From contig CANMUP010000005.1 of NCBI GenBank assembly GCA_947501105.1, positions 62,001-126,000 on the forward strand: a DNA stretch of 64,000 bases. The letters are read 5' to 3'. This document shows, piece after piece, positions 54,238-63,453 of the stretch. This DNA comes from an uncultured Flaviramulus sp. (GTDB lineage Bacteria; Bacteroidota; Bacteroidia; Flavobacteriales; Flavobacteriaceae). Position 1 is the first letter of the stretch. The number at the start of each line of letters is the position of its first letter. Under the pieces are notes generated by a model, which was given only the letters and a program-made list of their open reading frames with translations, did not search any database and was not told the origin of the DNA. Made by a program: the position numbers and the translations under genes.

Positions 54238-56994
54238 ATGAAAAAAATATTACTCTTTCATTTTTTATTGTTTGTATCGCTATCATTTTCACAAAGTGTT
54301 ACTACAGTTCCTGTAATTCCAACAGCTTCTGATGTTATAACCATTACATTTGATGCAACGGGTTCAGAATTAGATGGCTACACAGGTGATGTTTATGCTC
54401 ATACTGGAGTCATTACTACAAGTTCAACAAGTAATACCGATTGGAAACATGTAATTGGAAACTGGGGAAACAATGTAACACAGCCTCAATTAACACGCTT
54501 AGGAACTAACAGTTACCAGTTAATAATTACTCCAGACATTGCGACCTATTATAGCTCTGGTGCAGATGTTGTAACAGATATTGCTATAGTTTTTAGAAAT
54601 AGTGCCGGAGATGCACAATCAAGACCTGATATTTTTATTCCAATCTTTGCTACTGGTTTAAATGTAACCATTACTAATCCTTCAAATGAATCGGTTTATA
54701 ATTTGAATGATAACATTACCATTAGCGCTGAATCTAGTATAAATGCAGATTTAGAATTAAAAGTGAATAATGTATCTGAGCAAACAGCTTTAAATACAAC
54801 TACAATTTCTAAATCTTATACATTTACTTCAACAGGAAGTTATACTATAGAAGCTAATGCAACAGAAAATAGTGAAACTAAAACAGAACAAATTTCTGTA
54901 TATGTAAAAACAACAACTCAAAATGAAACCTTACCAACAGGTTTAGAAAATGGTTTTAACGATAATGGAGATGGCACAGTTACATTTGTTTTGCAAGCTC
55001 CTTTAAAAACAGATGTTTTTTTAATTGGTGGATTTAATAATTGGACACTTAACGGAACTTACCAAATGAAAAAAGATGGAAATACGTTTTGGTTAACTGT
55101 TAATGGTTTAGATCCTAATACAGAATACGCTTACCAGTATTTTGTTGATTATAGTATAAAGGTAGCCGACCCTTATGCAAAAAAAATACTTGACCCTAAT
55201 AACGATCAATTTATATCAAACACAACCTACCCTAGTTTAATGGCATATCCAACAGGAGATGCTACTGGTAATGTGTCTACTTTTAAAATAAATGAAGCAT
55301 CTTATTCATGGCAATCAAATGCATTTGTAAAACCAAATAAAGAAAACCTAATTATCTATGAAATGCTAATTAGAGATTTTACCGAAACTGATTCTTTTAT
55401 TGATGCTATGACTCACCTAGATTATCTTGAACAATTAGGTGTAAACACTATTGAATTAATGCCAATTAGCGAATTTGAAGGCAACGATAGTTGGGGTTAT
55501 AACCCATCGTTTCATGGCGCTTTAGATAAAGCATATGGTACTCAAAATCATTTTAAAGAATTTGTTGATGAATGTCATCTACGTGGTATTGCAGTCGTTA
55601 TAGATGTGGTTTATAATCATGCTTTTAGCCAAAGCCCTTTAGCACAATTATATTGGGATTCTGGCAATAACAAACCTGCAGCTAATAATCCGTGGTTAAA
55701 TCCAGATGCAAAACATCCTTTTAATGTGGGCTACGATTTTAATCACGAAAGCGTTTATACCAAAACCTATGTAAAGCAAACTTTAAAATACTGGGTTGAT
55801 GAATTTAGAGTAGATGGTTTTAGATTTGATTTATCAAAAGGGTTTACACAAACTAACAATCCAAGTAATGTTGGTGCATGGGGAAATTATGATGCATCAA
55901 GAATAACTATTCTACAAGATTACGCAGATTATATTTGGAATAATGTATCATCTGATACTTACATGATATTAGAACATTTTGCAGATAATTCTGAAGAAAC
56001 TGTTTTAGCAGATTACGGTTTTATGCTTTGGGGAAACATTAATCATAATTTCAACCAAAATACTATGGGCTACGCTACAGATGCAGATGTCTCTTGGCTG
56101 TCTTATAGCAACAGAGGTTGGGCTAATCCGCATGTTGTTGGCTACATGGAAAGTCATGACGAAGAACGTTTAATGGTTAAAAACATAGCTTACGGAAACT
56201 CAAGTGGAGGTTATAATGTAAAAGATTTAGGCACTGCTTTAGATAGACAAGAGGCTGCTTCTGCTATCTTTTATGGAATTCCTGGACCAAAAATGCTCTG
56301 GCAATTTGGAGAGTTAGGATACGATAAAAGTATCAATTGCGATGGTGATATTACAAATGGCTCCTGTAGGTTAGACAGGAAACCTGTGGCTTGGACACTT
56401 GGTTATGACTCTGATTCAGACAGAATGGATTTGTATAATGTTACAGCAAAAATGATGCAGTTAAAAAAACAATTTCCATCTACTTTTAATACTAATAATT
56501 TTAACTTAAGCGTTGGCGGATTAGCAAAACGTATTAATTTATATGATAATGTTGGATCCTTAGATGTTGTTATAGTTGCCAATTTTGATGTAACTACACA
56601 ATCAGTCAATCCAAATTTTCCAGCAACAGGAACATGGTATGATACGTTTTCAAATACAAGTATAAATGTTACAAACCCAACTGCTGCTTTAAGTTTACAA
56701 CCTGGAGAATATAGGTTATATTCTAAAACTCAAAATTTAAGTGTACAAGATTCTGAAAAAAATAATCTTGTAAAAGCTTATCCTAATCCAACTTCTAACG
56801 CTTTTCAAATAAATAAATTTGTTGAATCTGTTTCAGTTTTCGATTTAACAGGAAAACAGGTTAAAGCATTTAAAGGTAGTTTTAATACAGGACACGCTTT
56901 TGATATTTCTGATTTACGACCTAGTATATATTTAGCTAAGATTAATAGCAACTTAGATGAACAAGTCACAATAAAAATTGTGAAACTAGATTAA
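54238..56994 (+). CDS. Exported GH13 amylase/pullulanase with T9SS sorting domain
   Basis: A 918-residue multi-domain enzyme: signal peptide (ending LSFSQ), an alpha-glucan-binding-like domain (about 25-145), an Ig-like domain (about 145-235), a CBM48-like domain (about 250-320, FNNWTLNGTYQMKKDGNTF), the GH13 barrel and a C-terminal type A sorting domain (from KAYPNPTSN). Catalytic regions are VIDVVYNHAFS, FRVDGFRFDLSKG with the nucleophile, MILEHFADN with the acid/base and MESHDEERL. Size and modules suit a surface-exposed starch or pullulan degrading enzyme that feeds the SusC/D pair. Confidence 0.93.
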   Translation: MKKILLFHFLLFVSLSFSQSVTTVPVIPTASDVITITFDATGSELDGYTGDVYAHTGVITTSSTSNTDWKHVIGNWGNNVTQPQLTRLGTNSYQLIITPDIATYYSSGADVVTDIAIVFRNSAGDAQSRPDIFIPIFATGLNVTITNPSNESVYNLNDNITISAESSINADLELKVNNVSEQTALNTTTISKSYTFTSTGSYTIEANATENSETKTEQISVYVKTTTQNETLPTGLENGFNDNGDGTVTFVLQAPLKTDVFLIGGFNNWTLNGTYQMKKDGNTFWLTVNGLDPNTEYAYQYFVDYSIKVADPYAKKILDPNNDQFISNTTYPSLMAYPTGDATGNVSTFKINEASYSWQSNAFVKPNKENLIIYEMLIRDFTETDSFIDAMTHLDYLEQLGVNTIELMPISEFEGNDSWGYNPSFHGALDKAYGTQNHFKEFVDECHLRGIAVVIDVVYNHAFSQSPLAQLYWDSGNNKPAANNPWLNPDAKHPFNVGYDFNHESVYTKTYVKQTLKYWVDEFRVDGFRFDLSKGFTQTNNPSNVGAWGNYDASRITILQDYADYIWNNVSSDTYMILEHFADNSEETVLADYGFMLWGNINHNFNQNTMGYATDADVSWLSYSNRGWANPHVVGYMESHDEERLMVKNIAYGNSSGGYNVKDLGTALDRQEAASAIFYGIPGPKMLWQFGELGYDKSINCDGDITNGSCRLDRKPVAWTLGYDSDSDRMDLYNVTAKMMQLKKQFPSTFNTNNFNLSVGGLAKRINLYDNVGSLDVVIVANFDVTTQSVNPNFPATGTWYDTFSNTSINVTNPTAALSLQPGEYRLYSKTQNLSVQDSEKNNLVKAYPNPTSNAFQINKFVESVSVFDLTGKQVKAFKGSFNTGHAFDISDLRPSIYLAKINSNLDEQVTIKIVKLD

Positions 56995-57015
56995 TTTTTT
57001 TGTTAATTATTAATT

Positions 57016-57049
57016 AAAAAAGCATCTCAAATCTTTGAGATGCTTTTTT
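57016..57049. terminator. Bidirectional intrinsic terminator
   Basis: AAAAAAGCATCTCAAA and TTTGAGATGCTTTTTT form a 16-bp stem with a 2-base (TC) gap, with T-runs on both strands. It lies between the convergent amylase and T9SS-protein genes. Confidence 0.9.
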
Positions 57050-57073
57050 GTTTAATTTTTCTAAAACTTGTGT

Positions 57074-58591
57074 TTACTTCTTCACTAGTTTTATGCTTTG
57101 TAAGCTATTATCAGACTTTATTTTTGCAAAATATAATCCTGCTTTTAGACTAGAACCATCTATTGTTGCTTCACTTGTATCCGGAGTAAGTGATAATACT
57201 TGTTTTCCTAATATATCATAAACTTGAATAGATGATATTTTTTGATTTTTAGATTTAACAATCCAATTATCTTGCGTAGGATTTGGATATGCTTTAAGTG
57301 ATGATAATTCAAAATCATCAATACTTAAAACGGTAGCTCCTAAGGTAATGTTATCAATAATGTAAGTGCCTGAAAGACCTTGAGTATCTGTTCCATTTTC
57401 ATTAGGACTAGCAGCTATACCTCCCAAATCTCCTGTATCTGTAAAAATATGCAATCTTTCTCTTGAACCTAAACCTGCATTGAAATCTAATTCTACATTT
57501 TTTACAACTTGTCCTATAGTTTGAAAATTCGCTTCAAGAGATCCACCACCACCTTGGAAACTAACTCCATGTTGGTGTACTTCTCCTGGTGCTGCTGTTG
57601 TTGACTGGATTGTAAATCTTAAAGTATTATTTGCATCATCACTTAAATCAATAGGTGTAGTAAAAGTTACTGAGGCATTATCCCAAGCATTAACTGCACC
57701 TACTATTTGTAGTACATCATTTCCAGTACCGTTTGAAATAACAGCACCGTCACCTACTGTCCAATTGTGAAGAGTTCCATCAAAATCAAATGGTAATTCT
57801 ACTGGGTATACAAATGATACTGTATATGTTTGTGTAGTTGTACCGTTTGCGGCAGTAACCTCCACGGTTGTATCTCCAGGTATTCCTCCAGCTGGAGTAA
57901 CTACAGCACTTGCACCTGCATCATTTGTAGTTGCAGTAACAGTTGGAACAACCATCACTCCATTGGCTACAGCATAAGTATAACTAATAGTCCCTGAATC
58001 AAAACCACTTATTGTAACAGCATCAACTTGTAAATCACTTAATGTCGCATCTGCCCCAACAGGATCTGCACCTAAACTAATATTGTCTATAATGTATGTA
58101 CCTGAAAGACCACCTGTAGGTGTACCTGACTCACCTCCAGTACCAGCTTGAACACCAAAGTTTCCAGTATCAGTAAAAATCACCATTTTTTCTCTTGAAC
58201 CTAAGCCTGACTCAAAATTTAGTTCTACATTTTTTACATCTTGACCAGTAGTTTGAAAATTTAATTCAATAGCTCCGCCACCGCCTTGGAAGCTAACACC
58301 ATGTTGGTGTACTTCTCCTGGTGCAGCTGTTGTTGACTGTATCGAGAACCTTAGTGTATTGTTTGCGTCATCAGAAAGATCGATTGGCACCGCAAAAGTT
58401 ACTTGAGCATTATCCCAATCTGCAGTCGCACCAACTATTTCTAATACATCATTTCCAGTACCATTTGATATAACAGAACCTCCATCTTGAATAAATCCAT
58501 GTGTAGTGGCTTCAAAATCAAAAGGCAACGCTTGGGAAAACCCAAAAGATGCAGTTAAAAGCATTAATAGTAAAGTAATTTTTTTCATCAT
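57074..58591 (-). CDS. T9SS-exported protein with two copies of a glycan-binding-like module
   Basis: A 505-residue secreted protein: signal peptide ending FGFSQ, a first beta-sandwich module (about 22-175), a cadherin-like beta-sandwich insertion (about 180-265, GTISYTYAVANGVMVVPTVTATT), a second copy of the module (about 267-420) and a type A sorting domain (from LKAYPNPTQDNWIVKS). The two modules are very similar, both with NTLRFSIQSTTAAPGEVHQ, GVSFQGGGG and an SGTYIIDNI(S/T)LG end. No catalytic residues are apparent. The context next to a GH17 gene suggests a surface binding protein for beta-1,3-glucan. Confidence 0.75.
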   Translation of the reverse strand: MMKKITLLLMLLTASFGFSQALPFDFEATTHGFIQDGGSVISNGTGNDVLEIVGATADWDNAQVTFAVPIDLSDDANNTLRFSIQSTTAAPGEVHQHGVSFQGGGGAIELNFQTTGQDVKNVELNFESGLGSREKMVIFTDTGNFGVQAGTGGESGTPTGGLSGTYIIDNISLGADPVGADATLSDLQVDAVTISGFDSGTISYTYAVANGVMVVPTVTATTNDAGASAVVTPAGGIPGDTTVEVTAANGTTTQTYTVSFVYPVELPFDFDGTLHNWTVGDGAVISNGTGNDVLQIVGAVNAWDNASVTFTTPIDLSDDANNTLRFTIQSTTAAPGEVHQHGVSFQGGGGSLEANFQTIGQVVKNVELDFNAGLGSRERLHIFTDTGDLGGIAASPNENGTDTQGLSGTYIIDNITLGATVLSIDDFELSSLKAYPNPTQDNWIVKSKNQKISSIQVYDILGKQVLSLTPDTSEATIDGSSLKAGLYFAKIKSDNSLQSIKLVKK

Positions 58592-59035
58592 AAATTAGTT
58601 TTAAATTAATTAATATTTAATCAAAAACCAGTAGCCTATTTTTCTTTTGAAAAGGAATAACAGAATTTTAGTTTTCGCTTTTTATAAATATAAAGGGGAA
58701 TTATTATAGAATTACCATAATGCAGCACTACAAAAAACATACAATAAAGCAAATAGATGTTTTTAATATGAATTTAATAAAAGCCTGAGTAAATACAGGA
58801 CTTTTGGCAGTTTATCAATTGAATTAAAATCGATTTAATCTTGATTTTTATGACTTTGTATAGGTAATGTATAGGTAATGACCAAGCAAAAAAAACATTC
58901 TACAATTATTAGAGGTTGAAATTGCATCATAAAACGCTAATTAACTGATTAATACACAAACAAATGACCCACTATTTATATAGTTTCACACTATAATGTT
59001 AAAAAAACAGAAACAAAATAATCTCGTAGAAATTT
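58592..59035. other. Intergenic region with a tandem repeat, otherwise featureless
   Basis: A 444-bp AT-rich gap between two minus-strand genes. It should hold the promoter of the T9SS protein gene and the 3' end of the FG-GAP gene. I see an exact direct repeat TGTATAGGTAA twice at 58857-58878, and an inverted ACTAT/ATAGT at about 58971-58986. No open frame or RNA gene is apparent. Confidence 0.5.
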
Positions 59036-62000
59036 CTAATTATTCAGATTAAATATTGACAATGGGGAATCATTATTGGTAACAATAATTAAGTTCTTAT
59101 TAGGTTGAACTATGTTGCTAATGTTTCGGCTATCTTGAGGAACATAAAAGCCACTTTCTAAAGGAGATAATCTTTGAAATCTGTTTTTGCCATCTCCTAA
59201 AAAAATATTTCCTATACCAGCATCGTAACGCGTTGTTTCAACTTCTACCCCATAATGATTACCAACAGTTATTATATCTTTATAACCGTCTTTATTAAAA
59301 TCTAATACAAGTGCCGACTTAATTGGAGAAATTTGTGCTTGTATTGGTAAACTACTAATTATAAGCTTACCATTTTCGTTTATCAGAATAATACTTTCAA
59401 AACTATTTATCTCATAAACAACAGCGTCTTCAACTTTATCTTCTGGTAAAATATCTACTAATTTAGAAGATGCAAAACTATGAAAATCTTTAAATTTATC
59501 AGCAACATAGGGCATTTGCTGGCTTGTACATTCTTTACCACGTAATGGCACATAATCATCCTTATAGAACTTTGCCAAAATAATATCGTTAGTTCCGTTA
59601 TTATCAAAGTCGTTAGCATATACCTTAAATGGATGTTCTTTTGAGGCTTTAAATTTATTGTTTTTCCCAAGGTTACCAATAATATAATCATCATCACCAT
59701 CATTATCTAAATCATTGGCAGTTATAGACCACCAAATACCTCTTGTACCATTTAATCCATATTTTTCAGTGCTATTTACGAAGGTTCCAGAATTATTTTC
59801 CAAAACAGTAATTTCCATCCATTCGCCTACTATCATTAAATCATCATCTCCATCTTTATCAATATCTGTAAAAACAGCATCGGTAACCATACCAATATTT
59901 TTCAATGCAGTATTTATTTTATCTGGTGCCAATGTATACTTTCCGTTATCATTCATCAGGATATAACTGCTAGCTGGAAAGCCATATTTTCCAGATATAA
60001 GTCTTGTGCCAACAAATAAATCTAGATCACCGTCCTTATCAATATCTGAAGCTTTAATACTTTGCGAGCTTTCATAAATATTAGGCAAAGCATTATTACT
60101 TTTAGCAAACTCTCCAACACCATTGTTTAGGTACAACCTGTCTTTTAAAAGTTTATTACCCCTTTTATATTCGCTACCTCCACTAGTAATGTACAAATCA
60201 AGATCTTTATCATTATCTACATCCAAAAATAAAGCTTCCAAATCTTCTGAAGCCTTATCATTTTCCCAAGGCTGAAATTTAGATTCTTCAAATCCACCTT
60301 CCTTTTTCTGCAAATAAAGTACACCGCTTTGGTCAACAGCTCCGCCTACAAACAAATCTTCAAGGTTGTCTCCATTTACATCTCCAACGGCTGTGAAGGG
60401 ACCATTTTGTGAAATATTATGAGGTAATAAGATCTCTTCTTGAAATTCATTAAACTTGTTTTCTTTATGAGTAAATGCTAACCCTAAACTTGAAGATTCT
60501 ATTTGAGTTACTAATGTCTCTTTGTTAACACTAGTTTTAGAAATATTTTTTGCTTTTGAGTATTTAACTGTTAATTCTCTATTTGCGCTTACATTTTTAA
60601 ATATATTAGTTTTTCCATCTGGCCATCTAACTTCAACTTTTTCTACCTCAACATCTTTACCTAAACCAAAGAATAAACCAGATTCAACTGAAGACAAATA
60701 TCCTCGAGTTACTGTATTTTCTGCAATTTGTGTTTTTCCATTATGATGAATAATAGCTTTAGCTCCGTAGCCAAAATTATTTTTTTCTGGTCCTTTTAAA
60801 CTAATTTCAAGGAAATTCCCTGTCGCTTTATTTTCATAAACAAAGGCAGAAGCTTCCATATTATTTACCACAACGTCTAAATCGCCATCATTATCTAAAT
60901 CACCATAGGCCATACCGCTTGAAAAGCTTGGGGTGTTAAATCCCCAGTCTTTTGTTACTTTATCAAATTTTAATCCTCCAGTATTCTTATAGGCATGATT
61001 AGCTAGAGGTACCGATGGCGCTAATTTTGCCATACTTAAAAAATCTTGCGATCCTGTATTGAGTTTCTCATTCAAACCGATTAAAAAATCATTATTACGT
61101 ACATCTTTTTTAACGCCATTTGAAACTATTATGTCTTTATAACCATCATTATCTAAATCAACAAGTAAACCTGCCCAACTCCAATCTGTCTTAGCAATTC
61201 CTGCAATACTTGCAACATCTGAAAAACTTCCATTTCCATTATTAATTTGAAGTGCATTAGCCATATATTGATAATGCTTTCCAGAATTTACAATCTTATA
61301 AAATTCTTCAGTACTCATTGAACCCATATTGGTTTTAGACCTGTAATGATCATCAGAAGCCATATCTAGTGTGATTAAATCCATAAGACCATCATTGTTT
61401 ATGTCTCCAGTATCTGTACCCATACTAAATTGGGAAATATGCTTTAGATTTTCATCAATAACATTTCTAAACGTTCCATTACCATTATTATAATACATTA
61501 CATCAGGTTCATCATAATCATTTGCAATATATAGGTCTGTCCATCCGTCATTATTAAAATCGGTAGCGCTAACACTCAAGCCATATGTTAATGCTCTCGA
61601 TATACCAACTTCTTTTGAAACGTCGTAATATCTACCGTTATCATTTCTATAGAGCTTATCAGAATAATATATTTCACGCTTTTTTGGAATATTAATGTAG
61701 CGTTTAAATAGTCTTGCATCTGGTAGTTGATTGACTTGATACATATCTAAATCACCATCATTATCCATATCAAAAAAAACAGCTTGTGAAGAAAAACCTG
61801 CGTCTGCCAAACCATATTGCATTGCAGATTCTGTAAAAGTAAGGTCCTGATTATTTATATACAATTGATTTTTCCGCTCTTCAGGTTTCATTGACTCACC
61901 ATTTCTACTAACATAAATGTCTAAATACCCATCGCTATTAACATCTGCCATAGTAACTCCCCATGACCAACCACTATTTCTTGCAGCTCTTGATTTTTTG

Positions 62001-62329
62001 GTTATATCCTCAAATTTAAAATCTCCCTTATTTAAATATAATCTGTCACTAACTTGGTTTCCACAGAAAAATATATCTGGTAATCCGTCATTATTAATAT
62101 CTCCAATAGCAACGCCAGCACCACTGTATATTTGATTATAATATAAGTGATTTACTGTTTTAGATTCTTTAATCGAATTATTGAAGTCTATACCTGTTTC
62201 CTTAGATGTGAGTAACTCAAACCCTCCAATTAATACTTCTGGATATAAATTGCGTTCTGGCTTTTGGCAGGAAGTAGCTAAAAAAATAATTAAGAGTAGG
62301 GTTATATAAGATGAAATACTAATTTTCAT
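59036..62329 (-). CDS. FG-GAP/VCBS repeat lipoprotein with ASPIC/UnbV domain
   Basis: A 1097-residue lipoprotein (lipobox ATSC at about residue 19). It consists of more than a dozen FG-GAP/VCBS repeats with calcium-type loops (GDINNDGLPDIF, DVNSDGYLDIY, DMDNDGDLDMY, DLDNDGDLDVVV), folding as two beta-propellers, with an ASPIC/UnbV domain between them at about 535-610 (NFGYGAKAIIHHNGKTQIAE and VRWPDGKTNIF). I start at the ATG at 62329; a start 15 codons upstream is possible but would add a charged stretch before the signal. Such CRTAC1-like proteins are common in Bacteroidota polysaccharide loci, role unknown; a surface binding or adhesion function is inferred. Confidence 0.88.
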   Translation of the reverse strand: MKISISSYITLLLIIFLATSCQKPERNLYPEVLIGGFELLTSKETGIDFNNSIKESKTVNHLYYNQIYSGAGVAIGDINNDGLPDIFFCGNQVSDRLYLNKGDFKFEDITKKSRAARNSGWSWGVTMADVNSDGYLDIYVSRNGESMKPEERKNQLYINNQDLTFTESAMQYGLADAGFSSQAVFFDMDNDGDLDMYQVNQLPDARLFKRYINIPKKREIYYSDKLYRNDNGRYYDVSKEVGISRALTYGLSVSATDFNNDGWTDLYIANDYDEPDVMYYNNGNGTFRNVIDENLKHISQFSMGTDTGDINNDGLMDLITLDMASDDHYRSKTNMGSMSTEEFYKIVNSGKHYQYMANALQINNGNGSFSDVASIAGIAKTDWSWAGLLVDLDNDGYKDIIVSNGVKKDVRNNDFLIGLNEKLNTGSQDFLSMAKLAPSVPLANHAYKNTGGLKFDKVTKDWGFNTPSFSSGMAYGDLDNDGDLDVVVNNMEASAFVYENKATGNFLEISLKGPEKNNFGYGAKAIIHHNGKTQIAENTVTRGYLSSVESGLFFGLGKDVEVEKVEVRWPDGKTNIFKNVSANRELTVKYSKAKNISKTSVNKETLVTQIESSSLGLAFTHKENKFNEFQEEILLPHNISQNGPFTAVGDVNGDNLEDLFVGGAVDQSGVLYLQKKEGGFEESKFQPWENDKASEDLEALFLDVDNDKDLDLYITSGGSEYKRGNKLLKDRLYLNNGVGEFAKSNNALPNIYESSQSIKASDIDKDGDLDLFVGTRLISGKYGFPASSYILMNDNGKYTLAPDKINTALKNIGMVTDAVFTDIDKDGDDDLMIVGEWMEITVLENNSGTFVNSTEKYGLNGTRGIWWSITANDLDNDGDDDYIIGNLGKNNKFKASKEHPFKVYANDFDNNGTNDIILAKFYKDDYVPLRGKECTSQQMPYVADKFKDFHSFASSKLVDILPEDKVEDAVVYEINSFESIILINENGKLIISSLPIQAQISPIKSALVLDFNKDGYKDIITVGNHYGVEVETTRYDAGIGNIFLGDGKNRFQRLSPLESGFYVPQDSRNISNIVQPNKNLIIVTNNDSPLSIFNLNN

Positions 62330-62486
62330 TTTTTTAATTAAGATATTAAATGTTTTGAAAAGAACTAAATCCATAAATTATCTTTTTAATATAAAAATTA
62401 GTATTTCATATGCTAAGTTAAGTAATAATACAGTTTTATTATAGTTATTTTCTGTATCAAGGAAAAATTAAAATTTTATTTAAAAT

Positions 62487-63425
62487 CTATACAAAAACCG
62501 ATTTTCCTCTTTTTAATAATGGGTTAGTATTACTAGAAAACTTTAGTTTTTCATTTTTATCCCATAAGCCCCAAAAAGCACCTACATCACCTTCAGCCCC
62601 AACCTTCCATGATTCATCAAACGATGAAAAGTAAAAAATATCAATATCGTCTTCTTTAGACCATAATTGCGTATTTATAAAGTATTTAATGGCATTTTCG
62701 TATGATGGTATAGCTCCTTGTAAACCTTCACCTTCACTAGGCCATCCCGTTTCAGAAATGATAATCTTTTTACCATTAGCTACTCTAGAAGCTTGATTGA
62801 ACATATCTTTCATATATAATAAAGAATATTCTAAACTACAACCTTCCCAATACGGATAACAGTTTGCTAAAATAACATCACAGGCTTCAGTAATTTTTGG
62901 ACGCTGTACAAATTCATAATAAGCATCTACATAACCCACAGGAATATCTTTTGGAAGCGCTTCTTTAACTTGATACATGAACCCTAAAAGTTCTTCTTCA
63001 GTTAAGTCTCCTCTATACATCACTTCATTTCCTACAGCCGCAATATCTACATATCCATCATTTGCTAATTGGATAAGTCCTGCAACTTCTTTTTTGTTAA
63101 TATCTGGGTCATCTCCTAACCAAGCTCCAACCAATGTTTTTATACCATACTCCTTTGCAATACGAGGAATAGCCTCATTACCATCAGTACATGAAAAAGA
63201 ACGTATCCATTTTGTATATGGTTTTATAATTTTCATTCGTCTATGAATTTGCGCTTCAGAAATTTGATCTCCTGGTTCTTGGCCTTCTTCATAAGGACTA
63301 AACCCTATACCATGCATTCCTTCTTTCAAAACTCTCTTAAATATATTTTCTAATCCTTTTGTTGTCTTGTTATTAAGATTAGCTCCTAATAATGACATCA
63401 TTCTATGGTCTCTTCTACTTGACAT
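62487..63425 (-). CDS. GH17 beta-1,3-glucanase, no signal peptide
   Basis: A 312-residue TIM-barrel enzyme of the GH17 type. The acid/base is Glu134 in AAVGNEVMYRGD and the nucleophile Glu225 in ISETGWPS; other family parts are HGIGFSPYEEGQ and DGYVDIAAVGNE. The protein begins MSSRRDHRMM with no hydrophobic segment, and an in-frame stop lies six codons upstream, so it is probably cytoplasmic. It would cleave laminari-oligosaccharides brought in by the symporter encoded 28 bp upstream. Transglycosylase activity is also possible in this family. Confidence 0.92.
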   Translation of the reverse strand: MSSRRDHRMMSLLGANLNNKTTKGLENIFKRVLKEGMHGIGFSPYEEGQEPGDQISEAQIHRRMKIIKPYTKWIRSFSCTDGNEAIPRIAKEYGIKTLVGAWLGDDPDINKKEVAGLIQLANDGYVDIAAVGNEVMYRGDLTEEELLGFMYQVKEALPKDIPVGYVDAYYEFVQRPKITEACDVILANCYPYWEGCSLEYSLLYMKDMFNQASRVANGKKIIISETGWPSEGEGLQGAIPSYENAIKYFINTQLWSKEDDIDIFYFSSFDESWKVGAEGDVGAFWGLWDKNEKLKFSSNTNPLLKRGKSVFV

Positions 63426-63453
63426 TACTTTTGTTTTTTATTTATGAACTTTT

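Noticed and set aside
58857-58878. Iteron-like or integron-like repeat
   Set aside because: Only two 11-bp copies, without replication or recombinase genes nearby; treated as a simple local duplication.
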